Notes under the pieces: model-generated
Database searches by the model: none
What the model was told of the DNA's origin: nothing
The model's input: the letters and a program-made list of their open reading frames with translations, nothing else
Shown: in pieces, positions 1-9,100 of the stretch
How positions within the stretch are numbered: position 1 is the first letter of the stretch
How the letters are laid out: each line of letters opens with the position of its first letter
Made by a program: the position numbers and the translations under genes
Assembly (NCBI GenBank): GCA_041398825.1
Contig: JAWKTX010000007.1
Span: 355,775 to 419,774, forward strand
Origin: Planctomycetaceae bacterium
Lineage (GTDB): Bacteria; Planctomycetota; Planctomycetia; Planctomycetales; Planctomycetaceae
DNA: 64,000 nucleotides
Direction: 5' to 3'

Positions 1-1
1 T

Positions 2-574
2 CGATTGATTGGACGTGCCACCGATCGAACCTGCGAAGGCGAACTGAATCAGATTGCCGCTGGTATGGAGCAATCGACCTCCGAACGAGATTACTTCCGC
101 GTCATTGCCGGAAAGACGGGACAACTGTTTGCCGTAAGTTGTCTTCTGGGAGCTCGATCCGGTGGCGCGACAGCCGCGCAGCAGTCACAGCTTCGACAAT
201 TCGGTTTGAGACTGGGGCTTGCATTTCAAATTGCCGATGACGTTCTTGATTTAACTGAATCCAGCGAAACAACGGGCAAAGATGAAGCCAATGATCTGCA
301 GAATGGACGCATGACACTGCCACTGATTCGTTCGTTGCGGCTTGCCGACGAATCACAGCGGACCGAACTTCTTGAGATTCTGGCATCCGACAGCCCGGGT
401 ATTCGCACCCGTTTGGCAACCCTGGAAATTGTTCGGCAGGGAACCGATTCTGCCCGGACAACAGCCGAACAGCTGATTCGCCGTGCGACGGAGAATCTGC
501 AGCGACTTCCCGAGTGCCCCGAGCGTTCTCTGATGGAAGCGATTGCGACTTTTGCCGTCCATCGGTCCCACTGA
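2..574 (+). CDS. Polyprenyl diphosphate synthase, C-terminal part (5' end outside window)
   Basis: Trans-isoprenyl diphosphate synthase, which condenses isopentenyl diphosphate onto an allylic primer to make the side chain of a respiratory quinone or a related lipid carrier. The frame is open from the first bases, so the start lies outside the window; about 190 residues remain. The second aspartate-rich motif is visible as DDVLD (near residue 80 of the fragment), in the family context FQIADDVLD...TGKDEANDLQNGRMTLPLI. The conserved KTGQLF segment lies before it. The first DDxxD motif must be upstream. The chain length of the product (octa-, hepta- or nonaprenyl) cannot be told from this part, so no symbol is given. 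The family assignment is secure. Confidence 0.9.
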   Translation, partial: RLIGRATDRTCEGELNQIAAGMEQSTSERDYFRVIAGKTGQLFAVSCLLGARSGGATAAQQSQLRQFGLRLGLAFQIADDVLDLTESSETTGKDEANDLQNGRMTLPLIRSLRLADESQRTELLEILASDSPGIRTRLATLEIVRQGTDSARTTAEQLIRRATENLQRLPECPERSLMEAIATFAVHRSH

Positions 575-632
575 TCGATTCCCATGGGATGCCGAATACT
601 TTGGACTGTCTGTCTTTAATCGAGCTCTGGAT

Positions 633-1316
633 ATGCCGCTGCAAAGTCGTGTCACATCGCCCGGTCCTTCGAACCGCACAGTCAGGACAGATGATGGACA
701 AATACTGAAAGTGCCTGACGACTGGGCATGTCTGCCGCCGGGAGATCCCGGACTGACACGCCGCGTCAAGGCGGCTGGCCCTTCGTGGACCGTTCAGGAA
801 AAGAAAGGTCGCAAAGTCTTTTCTCGAGGTGTCTGGGCGCCGGCGGAAACGATCGAACAGTGTCGACGCCAACTGGAATCCGAGCGATCAACAGAGCAAT
901 ATGCCAAACGTCGCGCATCGGATGCTGCCCGGCGAGAAAAGAAGCAGGATGAATACGTTGAAGATTTTCACGGTGCGGTGATGGAGTTTCTGGATTTTGC
1001 GACCGTTCATAATGCGATCGCTGTCCAACTGGCTCACGCTGTGACTCAACATGCAACGCCCGTCGGCAGTGGTACCGTTGCGAGGACTCAGCGTATTCCG
1101 CTCGAGCGGCGAGCTGAAGCGGCTGTGATCGCCTGGCTGCGTCACCAGACGACAGCCTATGACGACATGAAGATTCCCCGAGTGGCCGGGATGCGTCGCG
1201 AAGTACGACGCATGCTGGCGGAGAAATCTCGATCTCTGCTGGAACGCTATCGCAAAGGTTTGCCCGTCGATGCAGATCGCTGTCCTCTTCAGCAGGCGTT
1301 GACGAGGTCATCTTAA
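633..1316 (+). CDS. DUF2293 domain-containing protein
   Basis: Soluble basic protein of about 227 residues with no known catalytic role. The C-terminal half carries the DUF2293-type segment, with PLERRAEAAVIAWLRHQTTAYDDM followed by R-rich helix (MRREVRRMLAEKSRSLLERYRKG). The middle is a charged helical stretch (EQYAKRRASDAARREKKQDEYVEDF). The frame stays open upstream to 543, overlapping the preceding isoprenyl synthase by 32 bases. The ATG at 633 is preferred because the residues before it look non-conserved and the overlap would be long, but no strong ribosome binding site decides it. It follows the synthase on the same strand, so the two could be cotranscribed. The family call is from remembered sequence character and should be confirmed by a profile search. 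Confidence 0.7.
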   Translation: MPLQSRVTSPGPSNRTVRTDDGQILKVPDDWACLPPGDPGLTRRVKAAGPSWTVQEKKGRKVFSRGVWAPAETIEQCRRQLESERSTEQYAKRRASDAARREKKQDEYVEDFHGAVMEFLDFATVHNAIAVQLAHAVTQHATPVGSGTVARTQRIPLERRAEAAVIAWLRHQTTAYDDMKIPRVAGMRREVRRMLAEKSRSLLERYRKGLPVDADRCPLQQALTRSS

Positions 1317-1336
1317 CCCGTTGATGCCTGCGTCAA

Positions 1337-1555
1337 TCATTGTTTGTCGGGTTCCGAGACCTCCGATCCCTCCGTCATATGGACGGACACCCCCCAGCAA
1401 TTTGCAAATGCGGACATCTTAAGTCCAACCTGCGACGCCGGGAACCCGTTGAGAAATAAAGTGGCACAGACTTTCCTGTCCCTGAACCTGAATGTCTTCC
1501 ACACGGGCAGGAATGCCTGTTCCACTCTTGAAGAGGATGGTAATGGCAGAAGACG
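1337..1555. repeat. Intergenic stretch with a probable dispersed short repeat
   Basis: No convincing gene lies in this 220-base gap. It contains a segment ending in GGGCAGGAATGCCTGTT that would translate to peptides of the kind TGRNAC..., read with VCATLFLNG-like peptides on the other strand. Short intergenic sequences with this coding-like appearance recur in many planctomycete genomes and are usually miscalled as tiny genes. Seen here: the sequence and the small inverted repeat in GGCAGGAATGCC. Recurrence in this genome is an inference, since only one clear copy lies in the window. Confidence 0.4.
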
Positions 1556-4500
1556 TCATTGACTCTCCGACCTGGTCGAAATCAGCTGGAACTTTGTATT
1601 TCCGGCAAGGGATTGGTCCCGCAGGATCAGGCGCATCGAAGCTTCATCAATTCCGATGTTGAAATTCGGGGCCGTGGCCGAGACGAATCGGACGTGATCA
1701 GGGCCATCAGGATAGATTCGAAAAAGCGATAAACTGAGGTGATCTTCAGCACCTCTGTCGGCAACCAGTGGAGTGCCATCCTCAGGCTGCGAATTGGAAA
1801 GTCGAATCTTCGCCGGTTCCTTCGAGAGAGTTTCAATCTGGTAGAATCCGTTGGAATCCGGCACGAATCGAAATGACTGACTCTGCAAAGCAGATTCCTT
1901 CTGAAGACGGACCTGTCTCCCCTCCTCGGAGCGATTGTCGCTCAAAGTGATGTAGGTCTCGGGAAAAAGAGTGGACCTGATCAGAAACGACTGCGTTCCA
2001 TCGACCAGCATCGGTTCCAGTTCTCGCGATGCGGCGGTGAATCCCGCTTCATCTTTACTGACTATGCACATCTGATTCATGATCGGAGGCACGCGAAGAG
2101 ATGCGACATGACGCAGCCCACTCTGAAAGCGCCACAAGTGCCCGTGTCCTGTACCTATCGACATTAGTCGTCCGGGGAGCAGAGAATCCATCGTCTTTTC
2201 GTGGCCTTCAAAATCGACCCAGATTATTCGTAGAGTGCAGTCCGTATCATTTCGAAACAGCATTGCCACGGGAGTTTGCGATGCTTCCATGGAAGCCCCC
2301 TGATCATCGATTTCTGACAGAGCCACCGGATCCTCGTTTGAATTCTGTCCGGTATCGTTGACGTCCAAAGGAAGCGGGCTCAGCTCACGGCTCTCACCAT
2401 GAACAGTCCCGTCGCTACTCGAAACCGCATTGCTCGGATTCCACGGGATATTTATCGCAACCCGCAGACCGCACCACATCTGCGCGCCTTCCGGACGAAG
2501 CGCAAAGCGGGCGTGAGACGCCATCGCTGCCCAACTCGCCGCGTGCCAGCCGCCGCCGCGCAGTACTTTGTCCTCACCGGATTCCGGCCCACGAGGATCA
2601 GTTAGAGGCGACTCTTCGTAGTATTGTTCAGAATACCAATCCTGCACCCATTCATAGGTATTGCCATGAACGCCTTCCAAACCAAATGGGTTGCACGGGA
2701 ATCTTCCACTGCTTGTTGGTCCGCTTGCCTGAACTGAAGAACTGACGCTCCACCAGCAGAAACGGTTGAGTTGATTAATCGAGATATCATTACCAAAAAA
2801 GAACAAGGAGTTCGTACCCGCCCGCGATGCGAATTCAAACTCTGCTTCTGTCGCGAGACGATACCCGTCGGAAGAAAGATCAGGAACGGCGGCGACTGAC
2901 TCTTCACGATACACGGGTTGCCGTCCCTCCCTTCGACTTAGTGCGTTGCAGAAACGAATGGCATCAACCCACGACACGTTTTCAACGGCAAACTCACTGG
3001 TATCGGAATCGCGAACAAACGGTTGGTGCCCCTCAGAACCGTTCTTTGAGAACGCCGCCGGATTGACACCCATGACTGTTTCGTATTGAGCCTGAGTGAC
3101 TTCACAGACTCCCAGATAAAACGGCCGAGTCAGCCGAACGCGATGCTGAGGAGACTCCGACAACCGCTGAGTGCGTTCCAGGGCGTACAAACTATCGTCG
3201 GCAGGAACGGTAGCAAGTACGCGATCTTTGAAGGCAGGTGGACATCCCATCTGAAATGTACCGGGCGGAATCAACATGAACGTCATGCCAATCGTATTGT
3301 CGTGGCGAACCGGCAACGTGAGGAATTCTGACCACGACACCTGCAGTTGTTTTGCCTCATCAGAATCAAACGGAACATCACCGCCCGCAGGAACCGGCAC
3401 TCCCAATTCAACAGGAACCGCCACCACCTCTTCCGATGTCGGCTGATGAACGGTGATGGTCACAAGATGCTTCTTGCCTCGCAACAGCTCAAACTTTCCA
3501 TCTTCAATAATCAGGCGATCTTTGCGATTGCGTGGAATGCGAATTTCATATTCGCCAGATCGAAACCAGGTAAAACCAGCCAGCTGCCCGACGGAAAGCT
3601 TATCCACCACGTTCTGATCGCGAATGATCTCAACTTCAATGGACGGATCTTCACATTGAATTCGAATCTCTCCTCCATTTGTCATCACTCGAATGACCAC
3701 GGAAGCCAATACAAGAACCATCAGCCCAGCGGCCCAGTGGAATCTGGTTGGTCGACCTCGGGTCGAAGCGACAGAATCCTGCTTCCGCAACATGATCCTC
3801 GGTACCAGATCATTCTCTTCGCGAACTGCCACGGCAGTAGACTGGTCACAGTTCATTTGAGTGGCCGCCGCAGGCTCTCCGGGAATCACTTCGACATTCT
3901 GCAGGTTCGCCCCATGGCACCAGGGCTGAAGAAAGTCCGCGACTTCCCCGGCAGTCTGGATACGCTGATCCGGGTCAACATGCACCATCCGCAGCACGAA
4001 TGACTTGAAGTCGGCTGGAAATTGTACGTGACAGTTGTCGAACCCCATGAAGTCGCCGCAAATCAGAGCTGCCAGCTTTTCAGTGGTCGACCGACGCTGA
4101 CCCGTATCCAGCAGCGAAGTACCGGTCAGTAGTCTGAAAAGCGTGGCTCCAAGGCTAAACACATCCGAACGAGGGTCCACTGCACCGGCGTTCCTGGCCT
4201 GTTCAGGTGACAAATAGTCGATCGTGCCAACAACCTGGCCGATTTGCGTGATCGATTCGGCTGAAGTGGTTTCTCCCGCAGCCAACTGGGCAAGTCCAAG
4301 ATCCAGAATCCTGATGTTGCCGTCGTCAGTCAGCATCAGATTTGCAGGCTTGATGTCGCGGTGAACCAGTCCGCGGGAATGAGCGTGTGCAAGACCAAGC
4401 GCTGCCTGTCGGATGATCTCGCAGGCAGTGTTCAGTGGGAGGCGGGCGCCGGACTGAATCAGCTTGTGCAAGTCCGCCCCCTGCAGCAATTCCATCACCA

Positions 4501-5011
4501 AATATTGAATCCCATTGTGTTCACCAGCGTCGGTTGCCTGCACCAGATTCGGATGAGAGACCGCGCCAAGGGCCTGCATTTCGCGGCGAAACCTGGCCTC
4601 GCGTTCACAACGTGTCTCCGGATCCCCGCGGAGAAGCTTCAGAGCAACCAGCCGTTTCAGGCTTTGATGTTCCGCTTCGTAGACGACTCCCATTCCGCCG
4701 AACCCCAATTCCCGCAGCAACCGATACGGCCCCACATGCGATTCGGGTGGAAGATGCAGCTCAGCGAATACACTGTCGACGACCGGAGTAAAATTCGGAA
4801 ATCGCCGTCGATAGTCTTCTCTTACCGGAATAGATTCACGGCGGCGGCGGAACTCTATTTCGACGTGTAATAAATGACGCAACACATCCTGGTGACGACG
4901 GCCTCGCCATCGCTTTATCACTTCTTCAAGGCACAACGGGACTGGCCCCGACAGGGCATCTTCAAACTGCTCTGCCAGTTCATCCAGTTGCGTCAATTCG
5001 TCCAGCGACAA
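1556..5011 (-). CDS. Membrane Ser/Thr protein kinase fused to FGE-like, VHL-like and beta-trefoil domains
   Basis: A 1151-residue protein. Residues 94-363 are a Hanks-type kinase: glycine loop GFGGMG (103-108), ATP lysine K125, HRDIKPAN with D219, and DLG instead of DFG at 237-239. One membrane segment lies at about 425-443, so the kinase is cytoplasmic and the rest exported. Residues 573-852 match the formylglycine-generating enzyme/SUMF1 fold (IPPGTFQMG, ENVSWVDAIRFCNALS, YRLATEAEFEFASRAG, GNTYEWVQDWY, VLRGGGW). The cysteine pair of true FGEs after GGxW is absent, so it is probably a binding module. Residues 912-975 resemble the VHL beta domain (FRNDTDCTLRIIWVDFEG...LLPG). Residues 1006-1149 look like a ricin-type beta-trefoil. 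The start codon is TTG; no ATG lies between it and the upstream in-frame stop. It is divergent from an ECF sigma gene, a known planctomycete pairing that suggests membrane sensing coupled to transcription. Confidence 0.9.
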   Translation of the reverse strand: MSLDELTQLDELAEQFEDALSGPVPLCLEEVIKRWRGRRHQDVLRHLLHVEIEFRRRRESIPVREDYRRRFPNFTPVVDSVFAELHLPPESHVGPYRLLRELGFGGMGVVYEAEHQSLKRLVALKLLRGDPETRCEREARFRREMQALGAVSHPNLVQATDAGEHNGIQYLVMELLQGADLHKLIQSGARLPLNTACEIIRQAALGLAHAHSRGLVHRDIKPANLMLTDDGNIRILDLGLAQLAAGETTSAESITQIGQVVGTIDYLSPEQARNAGAVDPRSDVFSLGATLFRLLTGTSLLDTGQRRSTTEKLAALICGDFMGFDNCHVQFPADFKSFVLRMVHVDPDQRIQTAGEVADFLQPWCHGANLQNVEVIPGEPAAATQMNCDQSTAVAVREENDLVPRIMLRKQDSVASTRGRPTRFHWAAGLMVLVLASVVIRVMTNGGEIRIQCEDPSIEVEIIRDQNVVDKLSVGQLAGFTWFRSGEYEIRIPRNRKDRLIIEDGKFELLRGKKHLVTITVHQPTSEEVVAVPVELGVPVPAGGDVPFDSDEAKQLQVSWSEFLTLPVRHDNTIGMTFMLIPPGTFQMGCPPAFKDRVLATVPADDSLYALERTQRLSESPQHRVRLTRPFYLGVCEVTQAQYETVMGVNPAAFSKNGSEGHQPFVRDSDTSEFAVENVSWVDAIRFCNALSRREGRQPVYREESVAAVPDLSSDGYRLATEAEFEFASRAGTNSLFFFGNDISINQLNRFCWWSVSSSVQASGPTSSGRFPCNPFGLEGVHGNTYEWVQDWYSEQYYEESPLTDPRGPESGEDKVLRGGGWHAASWAAMASHARFALRPEGAQMWCGLRVAINIPWNPSNAVSSSDGTVHGESRELSPLPLDVNDTGQNSNEDPVALSEIDDQGASMEASQTPVAMLFRNDTDCTLRIIWVDFEGHEKTMDSLLPGRLMSIGTGHGHLWRFQSGLRHVASLRVPPIMNQMCIVSKDEAGFTAASRELEPMLVDGTQSFLIRSTLFPETYITLSDNRSEEGRQVRLQKESALQSQSFRFVPDSNGFYQIETLSKEPAKIRLSNSQPEDGTPLVADRGAEDHLSLSLFRIYPDGPDHVRFVSATAPNFNIGIDEASMRLILRDQSLAGNTKFQLISTRSESQ

Positions 5012-5270
5012 TGCGTCCAGTTTCTTGCCCCGTCAAATACGGTTCGATACGAAGTCCGTCGTGGTGACAACATGCCAACCTCTTCCCTGTCTGCGATATA
5101 GATATACTCCCCCAAACAGCAACGCAGCCTTCACGATCATCCTTAAATTCCAGCGAATTTACCAGGCTTTCTGGAGGGGGGCTTGACCCACATCTCATGC
5201 AACGCTGCAATGTCAGACCGCAATTCGTAACGCTTGATCTGACTCTGAAATACAGTCCGGAACCGATCTC

Positions 5271-5867
5271 CTGACGATTGATCCGTCTCATTCTGTTACT
5301 CGACTGATCGCCGGCCTGAAGATCGGGGACGAGGATTCTGCGCAGGCACTCTGGACCCGATTCTTCGACAGAATCAGCCAGTTGGCGTCTAGAAAGCTCT
5401 CTGGGCTGCCTCGCCGTGTTCAGGATGAAGAAGACCTGGCCCTCAGTGCACTTCACGCGCTCTGTCAGGGCGCACGCGAAGGTCGATTTCGCCAGTTCGA
5501 AACGCGCGGCGACTTGTGGCAGATCCTTGTGATGATCACGTCCCGCAAAGCTGCAAATCTCCGCCGCAAACAAAACGTGCGGCAGGAACGAGGGGAATCT
5601 GCGTTGCACGCTGCCGGAGCAACGAAAAGCTTCAGTCTGTCTGAAGTTGTGGAAGGACCACCTTCTGCAGCGATGGTGGATGAGCTGGGGGTGTGTTGCG
5701 AGGAGCTTCTTTCGTTGTTGCCAGAAAAACTGCAACAGGTGGCCATGATGAAGCTTGCCGGGCATACCAACCAGGAAATCGCCAATGCCCGCGGCCGGGG
5801 ATTGTCCACAATCGAACGCTATCTACAGCTGATTCGCGCACACTGGGCGAATCACATCGACAATTAA
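5271..5867 (+). CDS. ECF-type RNA polymerase sigma factor
   Basis: Extracytoplasmic-function sigma factor of the planctomycete kind. Sigma region 2 reads ALWTRFFDRISQLASRKLSG...QDEEDLALSALHALCQG; region 4 reads LLSLLPEKLQQVAMMKLAGHTNQEIANARGRGLSTIERYLQLIRAHW, a helix-turn-helix that binds the -35 element. The nearest canonical start (TTG, 5382) would cut off most of region 2. The frame is open from 5238, and homology-like sequence (DPSHSVTRLIAGLKIGDEDSAQALW) begins near 5283 with no ATG, GTG or TTG in frame. A CTG at 5271 or ATT at 5277 is the likely initiator, or a base is wrong here. The coordinates use CTG. It is divergent from the membrane kinase gene, which may control it post-translationally. 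Confidence 0.85.
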   Translation: MTIDPSHSVTRLIAGLKIGDEDSAQALWTRFFDRISQLASRKLSGLPRRVQDEEDLALSALHALCQGAREGRFRQFETRGDLWQILVMITSRKAANLRRKQNVRQERGESALHAAGATKSFSLSEVVEGPPSAAMVDELGVCCEELLSLLPEKLQQVAMMKLAGHTNQEIANARGRGLSTIERYLQLIRAHWANHIDN

Positions 5868-5885
5868 AAACAGGGAGCCTGTTTT
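5867..5885. terminator. Short hairpin terminator after the sigma gene
   Basis: AAAACAGG, loop GAG, then CCTGTTTT, overlapping the sigma factor stop codon. The stem is 8 bp with a T-run on both strands, the form of a small intrinsic terminator. It is weak in G+C, so confidence is moderate. Confidence 0.45.
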
Positions 5886-6117
5886 CAGGTCAGGCAAGAC
5901 AACACGCCCTGCAGCAACCCTGAAAGCTTAACGTGTGCCGTCTCACGACGTATCGCAGCGCCGCGACAATTTCCGTTTGAATTCGGCAACCCGCGGGATT
6001 CCCTGAGGGATCCTGGCGACCTTGCGTGAGCTAACTCATGCCGAGTCACTGCGATTTTCAATTGCAGCCGGACTGATGGCTCGCCCGTTCGTTCGCCACC
6101 ACATACAGAGTCTATCC

Positions 6118-9100
6118 ATGTTGTTGCATCGTTTTCTGTCCAGAATGAAACCGTCTCAGCACCTCTCACGGACTCGAAATCAGCGTCGGCGTACGAGAAC
6201 ACGCAGCGAACTTGCGGGGACAGCACTCGCGGGGACAACAGAGGTTTCCGAATTACGACTGCTTCTCTCAAGTGTCCCGGTGGATCTGTCTCCCTGGTTC
6301 AATACCGACGGGATCGCCAATCGATCCGCGGGTGTCGACGATCTGGGCTCGGGGAACGGTGTCGACGCAAGCGGAGGGTTGCTGGTGACGGATTCCTACG
6401 CGTTCAATCAGTCCCCCGACGGCAATGGACTGCCTGACAATGGATTGATTCCCGCCAACACCCACCATCCGGAAATTCAGCTCGCTTATCGCAACAGCAA
6501 CAACGGTAACAACTTGTTGCGCATGGACAACCCATCCGGAACAAGCTCAGTCACGATCGATGTCCCTGATGGCAGGTACTTCCAGCTCGACCTGGCCGGC
6601 TTCGCGACAGAAGGCAGCAGCCCTCTGGTTGTGGCACTGGATTACGCAACCGGAAGTACAACGTTCCTGCAAACGACGGCCCGCGACTGGTTTGATGAAG
6701 TCACCGATGGAGTCGTCGATCAGAACGCTGTCCAATACAACCTGATCAATGGCATGGACCGCTACGATGGGTTTATCAACTCGCAGTTTCAGAATGCAAA
6801 CGACCCGGCGTTGTTTGGATTTCGCTTTAGTGTCGATCCCGCGCGGACGCTAACCAGCGTTCATGTCGAGTTTGAGAAATCTGACGATGCTCATACCTTC
6901 AACCTGCTTGGCATGACTCTGCAGGAGATTCCAACAGGCGACACGCTGGTTGTTGATAGTACGGAAGATGGAATCGATGGAAAGATTGGCCCAGGCCAGA
7001 TGACTCTGCGCGAGGCATTACTTTACGCAGACCTGCGACCGGGACACGACACGATCGTGTTTGCTCCGCCAGAATTTGATGCCAACGGGTTTATCAGTTA
7101 TCGCCCGGAAAGCGGACCGTTTGTCATTCAAAGTGACGTGACAATCATCGGCAACGGTAGGTCAAAGACACTGATATCCGGATTTGGGGGGCTTCATAGT
7201 CTGTTCCAAATTGGAACAGAAGGCGTCGCAGCGCAGCAGGTCCATGTGACCATGCAGGGCCTGACGCTCAGGAATAATTCAGCTCCTGTGCGAGGCGGGG
7301 GCATTCAGAACTTTGGAACGACGATCCTGAAAGATGTCGCTCTCACAGATCTGTATGCCTACGACCCAGTGATCACAGTCCCGAAAGGCGGAGCCATTTA
7401 CAACGACGGCGATCTGACGCTCAGTAACGTCACGATGGAGCACAACTCTGTCTCGTCCGCCTACAACTCCCTTATCAAAAGTCGTGGTTACGGCGGAGCC
7501 ATTTACAACGCCGGTCAGGTCACGATTGAATTGGACTCGATCCTTCGGAAGAACGAGGCACGATTCGGCGGCGCGATCTACAACGCCGGCAACAGCCTCC
7601 TGATCGTTCGCGACAGCTACCTGGGAGAAAACACGGCTCATCAGTCCGGCGGCGCCGTTTCCGCAGCATCAGGATCGTCGGTCCAGATCAAACGAACTCG
7701 GATCGTTGACAACCGGGCAACGAATGAAGCAACGGCGACCAGTATCCCCTATGTGAGTGCAGGCGCCATCGCATTGAAGGGAGCCTCGCTCGAAATCGAT
7801 GAATCCCTCGTGCAGGGCAACCATGCAGAAGGGGATGCAGTCAGCGCCACAGGAGTAATCGCGGTCGGCGGAGCAATCGACAATGAAGACGGATCGATCA
7901 CCATCAACCGATCGACGTTCTCGTCCAACAACGCCGACACTCACAACCGTGACGGAAATGCGCCGTTTGCCTACGGCGGAGCGATTCGAAACTCATCCAC
8001 ATCGGCGGGAACCAGTACTCTGACAATTCGCAATTCGACGTTCGCGTATAACGGAGCCAACTCTTTTCTGGGCACAGACGAATTCGGAGGCGGCGTCTTC
8101 AACGCGGACAGTTCGATACTGAACGTCTTCGACAGTACGTTCTACGAGAACGCCGCCGGTCAGGGCGGCGTTGGGACAAATATCTGGAATGGCGGACAGG
8201 CGTCAATCAGCAACACGATCCTCAAGAGTGATGGCGTCAATGTTGCCAATCGCAATAACGGAACGATTGCGGGGCAGTATTCCGCATTCACCAGCCCTGC
8301 TGACGGATTCAATAACGGCCAGAGCGGAAACATCCTCGTCCCACCAAATTTCACACTAGGCCCGCTGCAGGACAACGGGGGATCCGTCCCGACGATGGCT
8401 CCACTGCCCGACAGCGTCACCATTGACAACGGAATGAGCTCCCGATTTACCGATCAGCGCAACTTGCCCGTTCAGGCTCAAAATAGTGGCGGCAGCGGCA
8501 TCCACGACATCGGTGCCGTCGAAGTGCAGGAGATCCTTGCTTCCGGCTGGGACGCCGCTATCACTGGACAAAGCCAGTTCGGATCCGGCGATGCAGCTGT
8601 GTTTGGTTTTGGCTTTGATGACGGCCAGCCGGACAGTAACGGTGACGGACGCAGTGATCTGAGCGGTGTGCAGAAAGCTCCTGAATTTCTGGGTTTCAAT
8701 TTCAACCCCGATCGTTTCACGGTAGGCGGTATCGAAGAAGGACTGCTTGGTGATCGCTACGGCGCCGAACTGACAGCGGATGTCGATGGCCGTTTCGGGC
8801 TCGAGTATGGGTTCTACGCCAACGCTGGTTCCGTCGACATTTCGCAAAGCGGTCAGTTTGGATTCGGTGTTCAGACAGCTGCCGATGGGAGTTCCTACAG
8901 TCTGGTTCCGAGCTTTTCGTTCGAAGAAGGGAGCCTGTACGCGATTTCGCCGCGGTTCGGTGCCTATGCTGACCTCGTTCTGGAGTTCAACGCCGACCTG
9001 TCTGCCGAAGCGGCATTCGTTTTCAGCGCGAGTGGATCCACGAACTTCGGGTTCGACAAGAAGATTCCCCTGATCTCCATCAATCGCCCCAGCCTCATCA

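Noticed and set aside
102..872. Long open frame opposite the isoprenyl synthase and DUF2293 genes
   Set aside because: No start signal or domain; it lies antisense to two well-supported coding frames and follows from their codon bias.
3347..4003. 218-codon frame opposite the kinase gene
   Set aside because: Antisense to a clear coding sequence, with no recognisable protein features.
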